A DNA stretch of 64,000 nucleotides from an uncultured Fidelibacterota bacterium (GCA_902526795.1 CABZMF010000002.1:97199-161198); one strand, 5' to 3'. Shown: positions 34,072 through 44,102, counted from the first letter of the stretch. Numbers and translations: made by a program. The notes: generated by a model not told the origin, from the sequence alone.

Positions 34072-35280
34072 ATGAAATTATGCAAATCTTTTTTAATCGT
34101 TCTTTCAACGCTGCTAATTATGAATTGTAATTCCAATAATGATGAACAGTTGATGAAAAAAGCTAAAGAATTATCTCAAAAATTTATTATAACAGATGGT
34201 CATATTGATACTCCATGGAGAATGCATAAGTGGGGTTATGAAGATATTTCAAAAAGGTCTCCAGGTGACTTTGATTATGTTAGAGCAAAAGAGGGTGGTC
34301 TAGATGTTCCTTTTATGGCTATTTATGTTCCTGCAACTTACCAAGTAACTGGTGGAGCAAAAGAAAAAGCAGAAGAGTTAATTGCTATTGTTGAAAGAAT
34401 TGTTTCTGATCATCCAGATAAATTTGAGATTGCTCATAGCCCTGAAGAAGCTGAAAGAATTGTATCTGAAGGAAAAATAGCATTACCGATGGGTATGGAA
34501 AACGGAGCTCCGCTGGAAGAAGATTTATCCAACGTTCAATATTTTCATGATAAAGGTATAAGCTACATTACCCTCACGCATTCAGAAGATAATTTAATTT
34601 GTGACTCTTCATACAATCTAGGAGAACGTACACATAATGGTCTAAGTGCTTATGGAAGAGAGGTTGTCAAAGAAATGAATCGTGTAGGTATTATGGTAGA
34701 TATTTCACACGTTTCTGATGACGCATTTTATCAAGTCATGGATGTTACCCAAGTTCCAGCGATTGCCTCTCATTCTTCATGTAGACACTTTACTCCTGAT
34801 TGGGAAAGAAATATGGATGATAATATGATTAAAAGACTTGCAGAGAATGGAGGAGTTGTCCAAATAAACTTTGCATCATATTTTGTTGATCAAGCATCAA
34901 AAGATACCAAAGCTCCAATTGATGCTGATGTAGCAAAGTATATTAAAGATAATAATTTAGATCCAACTGATTATGCCTCTTATGATGAATATAGAAGGGA
35001 GCAATACGATAAAAGATTTTTATATGTTAGCTCTGAAAAAGTTGCTGATCATATTGATCATGTTGTCAATTTAGTTGGTATAGACCATGTTGGTTTTGGT
35101 TCTGATTTTGACGGAGTTGGTTACACGCTTCCTACTGATTTGAAAGGTCCCGAAGGGTTCCCGATTGTAATTTATCATCTTTTGAAAAAAGGTTATTCAG
35201 AAGAAGAAATTGAAAAAATTTGCTATAAGAATGTCTGGAGAGTTTGGAAAGCAACTGAAGAGTTTGCTAAGCTTAGCTAA
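34072..35280 (+). CDS. M19 family membrane dipeptidase, lipoprotein
   Basis: 402 residues. A lipobox signal (LSTLLIMNC) predicts a lipid-anchored periplasmic enzyme. Metal-site motifs of the renal dipeptidase family are DGHIDTPW near residue 43, MGMENG, MVDISHVSD, ASHSSCRHF and VGFGSDFDGVG. The family cleaves dipeptides, including those with a C-terminal D-residue, so it could recycle peptidoglycan or scavenge peptides. Its stop overlaps the convergent rlmB gene by eight bases. Confidence 0.9.
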   Translation: MKLCKSFLIVLSTLLIMNCNSNNDEQLMKKAKELSQKFIITDGHIDTPWRMHKWGYEDISKRSPGDFDYVRAKEGGLDVPFMAIYVPATYQVTGGAKEKAEELIAIVERIVSDHPDKFEIAHSPEEAERIVSEGKIALPMGMENGAPLEEDLSNVQYFHDKGISYITLTHSEDNLICDSSYNLGERTHNGLSAYGREVVKEMNRVGIMVDISHVSDDAFYQVMDVTQVPAIASHSSCRHFTPDWERNMDDNMIKRLAENGGVVQINFASYFVDQASKDTKAPIDADVAKYIKDNNLDPTDYASYDEYRREQYDKRFLYVSSEKVADHIDHVVNLVGIDHVGFGSDFDGVGYTLPTDLKGPEGFPIVIYHLLKKGYSEEEIEKICYKNVWRVWKATEEFAKLS

Positions 35281-36016
35281 GTACTTGTCTTAATCTTTCA
35301 AATACTATGGCACTTACAGCAGTAGCAACATTTAAAGAATTCATATCATAAGACATAGGAATTGTTGCAAGAAAGTCAGAATTTTTAAGTACCTGCTTAC
35401 TTATACCACTTCCTTCACCACCAAAAATCAAAACAGATTTACTTTTCAAATCAATAGAATACCAATTTTTTGCTTCAATATTATTTTCAAAGCTTGTTAT
35501 CCAGAAATCATTACTTTTGAAATGGCTTATAGCTTTATTGATATTTGTCACTGAGAATAAAGGAACTTTTGAAAACCCACCTTGACTAACTTGAGCTACA
35601 GCACTCGTCATTGATACACTGTTTCGATCTGTAATAACTACTCCATCAATATTTCCACCAGCACAAATCCTTAATATTTGTCCAAGATTGTGAGGGTCTT
35701 GAACTTGATCTAATATAACAAAACAAGCAGTTTCTTTTTCAATATTCGGAAGTTCGTGAAAAGTTTTAGCTTGAGCTTTAATAAAAATACCTTGAGCTCT
35801 ATTATTATCAACGAATTTTTTAAAACTTTCCGAATCTACTTTTTCAATAAGATTTTGAGATATTTCGCCTAATACAGTATTGATTTTATCGTTATTTTCT
35901 GCAGGAGAATTTCTTTCAATGATTACTTGATTGACATCAATAATTGATGATTTAATAGCATCATGACATCCATTTATGCCAAAAACTGTTATTCTATGTT
36001 TTGTAAAACTATTCAT
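35273..36016 (-). CDS. rlmB: 23S rRNA (guanosine-2'-O)-methyltransferase RlmB-like (SpoU family)
   Basis: About 247 residues. An L30e-like substrate-binding domain (VFGINGCHDAIKS..) is followed by a SPOUT knot with the three SpoU motifs: VILDQVQDPHNLGQILR, LIFGGEGSGISKQVL and IPMSYDMNSLNVATAVSAIVFE. It methylates G2251 of 23S rRNA if RlmB; other TrmH-family targets remain possible. The ORF track opens at a TTG (36043). The ATG at 36016 just before the conserved FGINGCHDAI region is preferred. It diverges from arfB across about 32 bases. Confidence 0.87.
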   Translation of the reverse strand: MNSFTKHRITVFGINGCHDAIKSSIIDVNQVIIERNSPAENNDKINTVLGEISQNLIEKVDSESFKKFVDNNRAQGIFIKAQAKTFHELPNIEKETACFVILDQVQDPHNLGQILRICAGGNIDGVVITDRNSVSMTSAVAQVSQGGFSKVPLFSVTNINKAISHFKSNDFWITSFENNIEAKNWYSIDLKSKSVLIFGGEGSGISKQVLKNSDFLATIPMSYDMNSLNVATAVSAIVFERLRQVLS

Positions 36017-36048
36017 AAAAATTTCTGTAAATTTTATAAACAATTTTA

Positions 36049-36447
36049 ATGATAAAAATTAAAGAATCAGAGTTACATTTTACCTTTGTTAGATCTAGCG
36101 GACCAGGGGGGCAACATGTCAATAAAGTCTCAACAGCTGTTCAATTAAAATATAATATATATGAATCAGATATTTCTGATGATATGAAGCAAAGATTTAT
36201 ATCTGTTTATGGAAATAGAATTTCAAAAAATGGATTTATTACAATTATCGCTCGATCTTTTAAATCTCAGAAAAAAAATAAAGAAGATGCCATAAATAGA
36301 TTAGAAAAATTATTTTACGATATTAAAATACAAGCAAAAAGAATTCCTACGAAACCTTCTAGGAGTTCTAAAGTAAAAAGAGTTGAAACTAAGAAAAAAA
36401 GATCAAAGCTTAAAAAAAGTAGAATGAAGGTAGGTTTGGATGATTAA
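36049..36447 (+). CDS. arfB: Peptidyl-tRNA hydrolase ArfB-like ribosome rescue factor
   Basis: 132 residues with the RF-1 type GGQ domain (VRSSGPGGQHVNKVSTAVQLKYNI) but no codon-recognition domains. It has a very basic C-terminal tail (KPSRSSKVKRVETKKKRSKLKKSRMK). This is the ArfB/YaeJ/ICT1 build: the tail enters the empty mRNA channel of stalled ribosomes and GGQ hydrolyses peptidyl-tRNA. Length matches ArfB (about 140). It overlaps the next gene by eight bases. Confidence 0.93.
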   Translation: MIKIKESELHFTFVRSSGPGGQHVNKVSTAVQLKYNIYESDISDDMKQRFISVYGNRISKNGFITIIARSFKSQKKNKEDAINRLEKLFYDIKIQAKRIPTKPSRSSKVKRVETKKKRSKLKKSRMKVGLDD

Positions 36448-36979
36448 GTATATTTTATCTCTATTATTTTTTGTCAGTCTTAATGCACAAGATGTAATTG
36501 ATGGTACTTCAGACAATATTCAACCTTTGTTAGTGGAAGAATTATCTGATTTAGAATTAATGCTCATAGCAAATATTAATACAAACGAAACCCTTGAAAC
36601 TTTTTTTAAAATAGATTTTTTAAACGAATCAATTAAACTCAATGCTCCTAGATACGATAGATTTGCTAGAAAAAATAATACAGGCATGTTTTTGCCTGTA
36701 AATACTTCTACATCTCTTTATCTTGATGCTGGATTACCTGGTTGGATTAAGGCAAGTAAATATATTTCTAATAATAATGATTTTTATTCAACCAGTTTTT
36801 TCAATTCATCTTTGGATAAGTTCACATATTTCAATTCAAGAAAAGGTTTTTTAGATACGAACAATTATTTTAAAGATCCATGGGACCAAAGATCGCTGGA
36901 TGATTACATTAGATATATGCACATGCCTCCAGTTATAAATCATTCTGAAATAAATACTATTTATGATAGAAATAAATAA
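36440..36979 (+). CDS. Secreted protein of unknown function
   Basis: 179 residues. A signal peptide (KYILSLLFFVSLNAQ) is followed by a mature part with no family I recognise. It is rich in Asn, Asp, Ser and aromatic residues (DAGLPGWIKASKYIS, KDPWDQRSLDDYIRYMHMPP). It is wedged between arfB and murE with overlaps of 8 and 17 bases, so it is translated with the peptidoglycan precursor genes. A periplasmic role linked to the envelope is only a guess. Confidence 0.7.
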   Translation: MIKYILSLLFFVSLNAQDVIDGTSDNIQPLLVEELSDLELMLIANINTNETLETFFKIDFLNESIKLNAPRYDRFARKNNTGMFLPVNTSTSLYLDAGLPGWIKASKYISNNNDFYSTSFFNSSLDKFTYFNSRKGFLDTNNYFKDPWDQRSLDDYIRYMHMPPVINHSEINTIYDRNK

Positions 36980-38402
36980 AGTATTGAATTCTATTTTAGA
37001 TGAATTTACGGAACTACCAAATGAATTAGTTCAAGGTCTTACTAATAATTCCTCAAAAGTAAAAAAAGGATTTATTTTTTTTGCATTCAAAGGAGATAAA
37101 TACGATGGTAATGACTTTATAGAACATGCATTTAAAAATGGAGCTTGCTTAGCAATTACTGATAGTGAAAAGATAGGAATTCAAAAAAATGTAATTAAAG
37201 TTCAAGATGTAAGAACTGCAGCAGGCATTGCTTGTTCAAATTTTTACAATTTTCCACAAAATAAAGTAAGGTTGATAGGAATTACAGGGACAAATGGAAA
37301 AACCTCAACTTCAACCATCTTAAAAAGTATTTTAGACTCTGAAAATGAAAAGACCTTACAAGTTGGAACAAGTGGAATTAAACCTTCTTTAGAAATCAAT
37401 CCTGGCCTAACAACACCGGATATTTTTGATTTGTATGAAATTTTAAGTCATGCTGAAAATCATGGTTTCAAAAATGTTGTTTTAGAAGTTTCTTCACATG
37501 CTTTATCACAAAGAAGAATAGAAAATATTTTTTTTGATATTACTGCATTTACAAATCTTTCACTAGATCATTTGGATTATCACGAGACGATGGAAGAGTA
37601 CTTTAGTGAAAAACTTAAACTCTTTGATTTAAATAAAGAAAACGGCTCTTCGGTTGTATTGATTGATAATGAATATGGTAAGAGAATTTTAGAGAAAAAT
37701 TCATGTACCAAATGTATTTCTATTGAAAACGAAGATGTAGATTATTCTTGTACTACCTATGGTATTAATGATTCAGGAATTAAAGGAACTTTAGCATGGG
37801 ACTCCAAAACTTTAGACTTTGAATCCAAGCTTATTGGTTTATTTAATTTAGAAAACCTCATTCTTGCTGCATCTATTGCTATTGAGCTGAACATTTCAGG
37901 TAGATCTATTTCACAAGGAATTAAAAATTGTACAAATATTGTTGGAAGACTTCATTTGGTAAAAAATAAAGCCGATCAAATGATATTTTTAGATTATGGA
38001 CACACACCGGATGCATACTTAAAAGTGTTAAAAACTCTAAAAAATAGCTTTTGCCGTCCATTAAAAGTTGTTTTTGGCGCTGGGGGTGGAAGAGATAAAT
38101 CAAAAAGACCAAAAATGGCAGAAGTTGTTGAAAAATATTCTGAAGAATGTTATTTAGCACCTGATAATCCTAGATTTGAAGATATCGAGTCAATAAATGA
38201 TGATGTTAAAAATGGATTTTCTAATAATAATCATCATTGTTTCAATGATAGAAAAGAAGCACTTGAATTTGCTTTAAAAAATTTAAAGCCTGATGAAATA
38301 TTAATTATTTTCGGAAAAGGAATCGAAGAATATCAAGAAATTAATGGTAAGAAACATTTTTATTCGGATAGTAATATAATTAAAGAATTTTATGAGAATT
38401 GA
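36963..38402 (+). CDS. murE: UDP-MurNAc-L-Ala-D-Glu:meso-diaminopimelate ligase
   Basis: 479-residue Mur ligase adding the third stem residue. ATP loop ITGTNGKTSTSTIL is at about residues 108-121, with TTPDIFDLY, LEVSSHALSQRR and FTNLSLDHLDYHE. The C-terminal substrate motif is DNPR (APDNPRFE, about residue 401), which marks meso-DAP specificity; Lys-adding enzymes differ here. This indicates Gram-negative-type A1-gamma peptidoglycan. It opens a murE-murF-mraY run displaced from the main division cluster 16 kb upstream. Confidence 0.95.
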   Translation: MIEINKVLNSILDEFTELPNELVQGLTNNSSKVKKGFIFFAFKGDKYDGNDFIEHAFKNGACLAITDSEKIGIQKNVIKVQDVRTAAGIACSNFYNFPQNKVRLIGITGTNGKTSTSTILKSILDSENEKTLQVGTSGIKPSLEINPGLTTPDIFDLYEILSHAENHGFKNVVLEVSSHALSQRRIENIFFDITAFTNLSLDHLDYHETMEEYFSEKLKLFDLNKENGSSVVLIDNEYGKRILEKNSCTKCISIENEDVDYSCTTYGINDSGIKGTLAWDSKTLDFESKLIGLFNLENLILAASIAIELNISGRSISQGIKNCTNIVGRLHLVKNKADQMIFLDYGHTPDAYLKVLKTLKNSFCRPLKVVFGAGGGRDKSKRPKMAEVVEKYSEECYLAPDNPRFEDIESINDDVKNGFSNNNHHCFNDRKEALEFALKNLKPDEILIIFGKGIEEYQEINGKKHFYSDSNIIKEFYEN

Positions 38403-39630
38403 TTTAAAAGAAAAAAATCATTTTTTAGCAGTTTTTGAGACTTTTTTCAATCAACCTCTTAATAGGCCAATAGATGGAATATCGATAGACAGCAGAAATA
38501 TTAAAAAAAATGATTTATTCATCGCTATTAAAGGCAAAAACTTTGACGGAAATGATTTCGTTGATCAAGCTTTAAAAGATGGTGCAAGTTATACGTTATC
38601 AACTTATAAAAATGAAAGTAGATATCATCTTTTAGTTGAAAACTTACATATTTTTTTAAAAGAGTTATTAAGAAGTTGGCTACAGCGCTACGATGGAAAA
38701 ATTGTAGGAATCACAGGTTCAAACGGTAAAACTACAACAAAAGATTTGATAGCTCACTTTCTCAAATTAAAGTTTAAAGTTGAAAAAACTTTAGGTAATC
38801 ACAATACCTCCATCAGTGTTCCTTTATCTATTTTATCTTTTTCACTTGATTCTGAAATATATGTTTTGGAATTAGGAGCAAATAAAGTTGGAGATATTGA
38901 ATATTTATCTTCAATAGTTAAACCAGACTATGGAGTAATTACAAGTATTGCTGCCGCACACCTTGATGGATTTGGTTCAATAGAAAATATTGAAAAAGAA
39001 AAAAAATCTTTACTAAAACATTCAATAAAGAAATATAACTTCAATGAATTGAAGCCCAATATTTTATCAATAAATTTTAAGGATCATAAAAGTAATATTT
39101 TTTTAAAAAATTTAGAAATCGCTGCTCATGTCACAAATGATATCTTCAAAGATTCTAACTTTCCTGATTTAAATGGAGATTTATTAATTAATTGTTTAGA
39201 AAGTTTCAAAATGCCTCATGGGAGAGGAGGAATTTTATCATTAAATAAGATAAAAATTATAGATGATTCATATAATGCGAATCCAGAATCTGTTAAAGCA
39301 GCATTAGATCATCTAAATTGTTTTAAACAATATAGAAAATTTTTTGTTTTTGGAGATATGAAAGAGCTAGGAGATAAAGAGGAGAGCTATCATGCAGAAG
39401 TTGGTAAATATGCAATTGGCAAAGCAGACATTTTTCTTACTGTTGGCAGGTTGGCTGAAAATGCACAATCTAATAGTAATAACTTTGCTTTAAGCTTACA
39501 TTTCAGTGATAATTTTTCTTTATTAGAAAAGTTAAATGAACTTTTAACAGACGGAGATATTGTTTTGATAAAGGGTTCCAGAAGTATGCGACTTGATCAA
39601 TTAATAAATGAATTAAAAGATGTTAAATGA
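38392..39630 (+). CDS. murF: UDP-MurNAc-tripeptide--D-alanyl-D-alanine ligase
   Basis: 412-residue Mur ligase completing the pentapeptide. Motifs are the N-terminal ISIDSRNIKKNDLFIAIKGKNFDGNDFV, ATP loop ITGSNGKTTTKDLI, LGNHNTSISVPLS, LELGANKVGDIEYL and the C-terminal IIDDSYNANPESVKAAL and KGSRSMRLDQ. NANPxS is characteristic of MurF. It overlaps murE and mraY by eleven bases each. Confidence 0.95.
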   Translation: MRIDLKEKNHFLAVFETFFNQPLNRPIDGISIDSRNIKKNDLFIAIKGKNFDGNDFVDQALKDGASYTLSTYKNESRYHLLVENLHIFLKELLRSWLQRYDGKIVGITGSNGKTTTKDLIAHFLKLKFKVEKTLGNHNTSISVPLSILSFSLDSEIYVLELGANKVGDIEYLSSIVKPDYGVITSIAAAHLDGFGSIENIEKEKKSLLKHSIKKYNFNELKPNILSINFKDHKSNIFLKNLEIAAHVTNDIFKDSNFPDLNGDLLINCLESFKMPHGRGGILSLNKIKIIDDSYNANPESVKAALDHLNCFKQYRKFFVFGDMKELGDKEESYHAEVGKYAIGKADIFLTVGRLAENAQSNSNNFALSLHFSDNFSLLEKLNELLTDGDIVLIKGSRSMRLDQLINELKDVK

Positions 39631-40729
39631 ATTATTATTACCGCTAAGAGAATATTTTGGTTTCTTAAATCTTTTTGAGTATATCACTTTTAGAGCTGGT
39701 GCAAGTGCGATTCTTGCTCTATTAATTAGTTTTATATTTGGTCCTTTTATTGTGAATAAACTAATTAATCTTCAAATAGGAGAATCAATAAGAGATCACG
39801 GCCCAAATTCTCATAAGAAGAAACAGGGGACTCCAACTATGGGAGGAGTATTAATCATTCTGGCTACAATTATCCCTACCATTCTCTTGGCAGATTTAAA
39901 TAATTTATTCATACAAATAATTTGTGTTTCAATGGTTTGGATGGGTTTAGTTGGTTTTTATGATGACTATTTAAAAGTAGTAAAAAAAAGAAAAGACGGT
40001 TTAAGTGGGAGATATAAATTATTAGCTCAAACTTTTCTTGGAGTATTCATCTCATACATACTGATAAGTACAAATATATATGGAGACTATACTCTTTTAA
40101 CTTTTGTTCCTTTTTTGAAGAATGTTTCAATTAATTTCTTCTTTCCTATAATTTATGCTATTTTTATAATCCTTGTTGTTTCAGCTACTTCAAATGCAGT
40201 AAATCTTACGGATGGTCTTGATGGCTTAGCTGCTGGATTGTTGGCTATTTCTGTAAGCGTTTTTGGTGTAATTGCTTATATATCAGGAAGAGTTGATTTC
40301 ACTGACTACTTATATATTTCTTACTTACCATTAGCTAGTGAACTCACGATTTTTGCTACTGCATTTTTTGGTGGATGCCTTGGTTTTTTATGGTTTAATA
40401 CAAAACCGGCAATGATTTTTATGGGAGATGTAGGGTCTTTATCAACTGGGGCTGCTTTGGGAACGTTAGCAATCCTTTTAAAGAAAGAAGTATTATTATT
40501 GATTGTAGGAGGTGTTTTTGTTTTAGAAACTTTATCTGTAATAATACAAGTTATTTACTTTAGGTATACCAAAAATAAATACGGTGAAGGAAAAAAATTC
40601 TTTTTAATGGCACCTATACACCATCATTTCGAACTTAAAGGGTGGCCAGAATCAAGAATAGTTACAAGATTTTGGATCATTGGAATATTATTTGCACTTT
40701 TGTCTTTAACTACCTTTAAAGTGAGATAA
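39620..40729 (+). CDS. mraY: Phospho-N-acetylmuramoyl-pentapeptide-transferase
   Basis: 369-residue integral membrane enzyme making lipid I on undecaprenyl phosphate. It has about ten helices. Signature stretches are KKQGTPTMGGVLII, FYDDYLKVVKKRKDGLSGRYKL, the AVNLTDGLDGLAAG metal site, MGDVGSLSTGAALG and the FFLMAPIHHHFELKGWPESRIVTRFWII end. The long N-terminal tail (LNELLLPLREYFGFLNLFEYITFRAG) is usual. One base separates it from ispG, which supplies isoprenoid precursor for the lipid carrier. Confidence 0.97.
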   Translation: MLNELLLPLREYFGFLNLFEYITFRAGASAILALLISFIFGPFIVNKLINLQIGESIRDHGPNSHKKKQGTPTMGGVLIILATIIPTILLADLNNLFIQIICVSMVWMGLVGFYDDYLKVVKKRKDGLSGRYKLLAQTFLGVFISYILISTNIYGDYTLLTFVPFLKNVSINFFFPIIYAIFIILVVSATSNAVNLTDGLDGLAAGLLAISVSVFGVIAYISGRVDFTDYLYISYLPLASELTIFATAFFGGCLGFLWFNTKPAMIFMGDVGSLSTGAALGTLAILLKKEVLLLIVGGVFVLETLSVIIQVIYFRYTKNKYGEGKKFFLMAPIHHHFELKGWPESRIVTRFWIIGILFALLSLTTFKVR

Positions 40730-40730
40730 C

Positions 40731-42515
40731 ATGAGAAGAAAAACATTAAGTGTAAAAGTTGGTAATTTATATATTGGCAGTAAGCATAATATCAAAACTC
40801 AATCTATGACAACAGCTTCAACTGCTGATACTCAATCTAGTATTGATGAGGCTTCAAGAATTTTTGATGCAGGAGGAAAATTAGTTAGATTTACAGCTCC
40901 AAGTATAAAAGAAGCAAAAAATCTTGAAAACATTAAAGATGGTTTAATAAAGAAAGGATATACAAAACCACTTGTAGCAGATATTCACTTCACACCTAAT
41001 GCTGCAATAGTTGCATCAGGAATTGTTGAAAAAGTCAGAATAAATCCCGGAAATTTTGTCGACAAGAAAAAATTTGAAGTAAAAGAGTACGATGACGTCT
41101 CTTATCAAGAAGAAGTAAAAAAAATTGAAAAAAAGTTAATTGATTTAATTGATTCATGTAAAAAAAATAGCACAGCATTAAGAATTGGTACAAATCATGG
41201 ATCTTTATCAGATCGTATAATGAACAAATTTGGAGATACACCTATTGGTATGGTTGAATCTGCAATGGAATTTTTAAGGGTTTGTAAAAATGAAAATTTT
41301 GATCAAGTAATATTATCTATGAAGTCTTCTAATCCAATTGTTATGATTCATGCATATAGATTATTAGTTAAAAAAATGGAATCAGAAAATATGTTTTTTC
41401 CTCTGCATTTAGGAGTCACAGAAGCAGGTGATGGACTTGATGGAAGAATCAAATCTGCATTAGGCATAGGTACTTTATTATCAGAAGGCTTAGGTGACAC
41501 TATTAGAGTTTCATTAACAGAAGATCCTGAACATGAAATACCTGCAGCTGAAAAAATATTATCTAAAATCGAATCAATACCAATAAGAAAATCAAATTTT
41601 AATAATATTAGAGCTTTTTCATTCTATAAAAGAGAATCATTTGAGGTTGAAAATATTGGTAATCAAAATCCTCCGATTATTATTTCAAGCGATGAAAGTC
41701 TTTTTGAAGACAATTCACCCGATTACATCTTTAAAGAAAAATCATCCTTGTTTCAAAAAGATAAAAAATATATTCTTCCATATAGCGAATGGAATAAAAT
41801 TAGAATGAAAAATTCTTTCCCTTTCTTTTCTTCGATCAAAGAATTTAGAAAAAGTGGTAATATTTCAGATAAAATTAATTTTATTAAACTAGATTTTAAT
41901 AGAATTAAAAATACTATAAATCAATCATTTAAAAGTAAAGTGGTTTTTGTTTTAGATGTTACAAAAAAATCAAGACATGAATTAATAGATTCAATTAAAT
42001 TTTTTGAGGAACAAAGTATTACAAATCCAATAGTTTTTAAGGGAGATTATGATGATGCAGACTTTGAAAAGGTAGCTATCGATGTGTCGATTGATATAGG
42101 ATCACTATTTTTAGAAGGAATGGGAAATGGAATTTGGATTTCTTCAAATAAAAATAAAGAAAAAATTAATGAATTATCTTTTCTCATTTTACAAAACACA
42201 AGAACAAGAATCTTTAAAACTGATTATATATCATGCCCTTCCTGCGGAAGAACTAAGTTTGATCTTCAGCAAACAACCGCAATGGTTAAGGAAAATACTA
42301 GTCATCTAAAAGGTTTGAAAATTTCTGTAATGGGTTGTATTGTAAATGGTCCAGGTGAAATGGCTGATGCAGATTACGGATATGTAGGATCGGGAACTGG
42401 TTTCATTTCATTATATAAAGGCAAAGAATTGGTAAAAAGAAATATTCCAAGCAAGCATGCTGTTGAAGAATTAATTTATTTGATTAAAGAAAATGGAGAT
42501 TGGCTAGAGCCATAA
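40731..42515 (+). CDS. ispG: 4-hydroxy-3-methylbut-2-enyl diphosphate synthase, large type
   Basis: 594 residues, in contrast with about 370-420 for the short enterobacterial form. The extra stretch (about residues 280-490) lies between the TIM-barrel part (KTQSMTTASTADTQSS, VADIHFTPNAAI, VRINPGNF, LGVTEAGDGLDGRIKSALGIG) and the C-terminal 4Fe-4S part (SCPSCGRTKFDL, MGCIVNGPGEMADADYG). This A*-insert form is known from plants, Chlamydiae and Bacteroidota. It makes HMBPP in the MEP pathway. It follows mraY by one base. Confidence 0.95.
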   Translation: MRRKTLSVKVGNLYIGSKHNIKTQSMTTASTADTQSSIDEASRIFDAGGKLVRFTAPSIKEAKNLENIKDGLIKKGYTKPLVADIHFTPNAAIVASGIVEKVRINPGNFVDKKKFEVKEYDDVSYQEEVKKIEKKLIDLIDSCKKNSTALRIGTNHGSLSDRIMNKFGDTPIGMVESAMEFLRVCKNENFDQVILSMKSSNPIVMIHAYRLLVKKMESENMFFPLHLGVTEAGDGLDGRIKSALGIGTLLSEGLGDTIRVSLTEDPEHEIPAAEKILSKIESIPIRKSNFNNIRAFSFYKRESFEVENIGNQNPPIIISSDESLFEDNSPDYIFKEKSSLFQKDKKYILPYSEWNKIRMKNSFPFFSSIKEFRKSGNISDKINFIKLDFNRIKNTINQSFKSKVVFVLDVTKKSRHELIDSIKFFEEQSITNPIVFKGDYDDADFEKVAIDVSIDIGSLFLEGMGNGIWISSNKNKEKINELSFLILQNTRTRIFKTDYISCPSCGRTKFDLQQTTAMVKENTSHLKGLKISVMGCIVNGPGEMADADYGYVGSGTGFISLYKGKELVKRNIPSKHAVEELIYLIKENGDWLEP

Positions 42516-42568
42516 TGATAATTTTGTCAATGCTTGAACAATTAAACTTTTATTTGTAATGTTCTTTC

Positions 42569-43615
42569 ATGGGAATAAAAAACTATATACCAGCAAATTT
42601 AATGCTTTGGATTGAACCATTAGTTACAATAGCATTAGGAATTCTTCTAGGATTATTTTTCAAAAAATTTCTTGTTTCAAGATTAAAGTCATTATCTGAA
42701 ACAAATAATTGGCAGAGCGATGATGTTGTAATTAATGCAATTGATTCAGTTATTGTTTTTTGGTTTTTTTTAGGTTTTTCATCAATTGCTGTAGGAAATT
42801 CAGATTTACCCGGCCCTGAAGACATTTATCAAAAAATCATTTCTGCTTTTTTGATTATTTCCATTAGTATTACAGTATCAAAAGTTGTTTTAGGTTTACT
42901 TGATATTTGGTCTCAAACAAACAAATCACTTCCTTCAACAGGCATTTTTAAGGGTTTAACAAATGTTGCAATTTTTTCTATTGGAATTTTATTTATTCTC
43001 CAATCTTTTGGCATTTCAATTACACCTCTAATTACAGCTCTTGGTGTTGGAGGTTTAGCAGTATCATTAGCATTAAAAGATACACTATCTGATCTTTTTG
43101 GAGGAATTAATATACTTCTTAGCAAAACAATGCAAGAGGGCGACTATGTTCAATTAGATAATGGATACCAAGGTTACGTTGAAAATGTTGGTTGGAGGTA
43201 TACTACAATACGTGAAAGAGCAAATAATATTATATCAATTCCTAATTCAGTTTTATCTGGTTCAATATCAAAAAATTTTTCAACTATGGACTCAGCTTTT
43301 AGAGTACCAATTCAAATTGGAGTTTCTTATGATAGTGACTTAGATCATGTTGAGAAAGTAGCTCTCGAAGTTGCGAATGAAATTTTTGAAGAATTAGAAT
43401 GTGTGAACAAATCTTATAAACCTGTTATTAGATTTCGAGAGTTTGCTGATTCAAGTGTTAATTTTTTCATTTATTTTCAAGGTAAAAATTTTGGTGATCA
43501 TAATACAATTCTCAATAGTTATATTAAAAAACTTCACAAAAAATTTAAAAAAGAACAAATTGATATACCTTATCCAATAAGAACTCTAATTCATAAAAAT
43601 GAAGTTAAGGATTAA
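42569..43615 (+). CDS. MscS family small-conductance mechanosensitive channel
   Basis: 348 residues with about four membrane helices. The pore helix and beta domain include ITALGVGGLAVSLALKDTLSDLFGGINILLSKTMQEGDYVQL (about residues 157-200), a clear MscS pattern rich in Gly/Ala. GYVENVGWRYTTIRERANNIISIPNSVL follows and the alpha/beta cytoplasmic domain closes it. It opens under hypo-osmotic stress. It sits between ispG and dut, overlapping dut by 17 bases. Confidence 0.92.
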   Translation: MGIKNYIPANLMLWIEPLVTIALGILLGLFFKKFLVSRLKSLSETNNWQSDDVVINAIDSVIVFWFFLGFSSIAVGNSDLPGPEDIYQKIISAFLIISISITVSKVVLGLLDIWSQTNKSLPSTGIFKGLTNVAIFSIGILFILQSFGISITPLITALGVGGLAVSLALKDTLSDLFGGINILLSKTMQEGDYVQLDNGYQGYVENVGWRYTTIRERANNIISIPNSVLSGSISKNFSTMDSAFRVPIQIGVSYDSDLDHVEKVALEVANEIFEELECVNKSYKPVIRFREFADSSVNFFIYFQGKNFGDHNTILNSYIKKLHKKFKKEQIDIPYPIRTLIHKNEVKD

Positions 43616-44036
43616 GGCTTTTAACGACAGAGCGAAAAAACTCTATGAAAATCATACACATTTTCATAATGGTGATGCAGGTTTAGATTTATTTGTTGTT
43701 GAAGATCAAACCATACCTGCAAAAAGCACAAAGTCTATTCCACTGCAAATAGCTTGTGAAAACTTAGATAACAAAGCTTACTATTTATTCCCAAGATCTA
43801 GTATTTCTAAAACTCCGTTAAGACTTGCTAACTCAATTGGCCTAATTGATGGTGGATATAGAGGTGAATTAATTGGGATGGTTGATAATATTTATGATAA
43901 AGATTTTCACGTTAAAAGAGGAGAAAGATATTTTCAGCTTGTAGCTGTTGATAATTCTCCAATAGAGTTTCAACTGGTAGATGAATTATCTGAATCAAGT
44001 AGAGCAAAAGGTGGATTTGGTAGTACAGGTAGATAA
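43599..44036 (+). CDS. dut: dUTP diphosphatase
   Basis: 145-residue trimeric-type dUTPase that removes dUTP and supplies dUMP. Motif I HFHNGDAGLDLF, motif II FPRSSISKTPLRLANS, motif III GLIDGGYRGELIG and motif V AKGGFGSTGR are intact. The PRSSISKTPLRLANSIG form with 'K-T-P' is the style also seen in some viral and FCB enzymes. It pairs logically with ung in this window to keep uracil out of DNA. A 157-base regulatory gap follows. Confidence 0.93.
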   Translation: MKLRIKAFNDRAKKLYENHTHFHNGDAGLDLFVVEDQTIPAKSTKSIPLQIACENLDNKAYYLFPRSSISKTPLRLANSIGLIDGGYRGELIGMVDNIYDKDFHVKRGERYFQLVAVDNSPIEFQLVDELSESSRAKGGFGSTGR

Positions 44037-44102
44037 TTAAAATTTCATTTGTTATTCTAAATACTACATTTTAAAATTACCGTGCAAAATAATTAAATGT
44101 AC

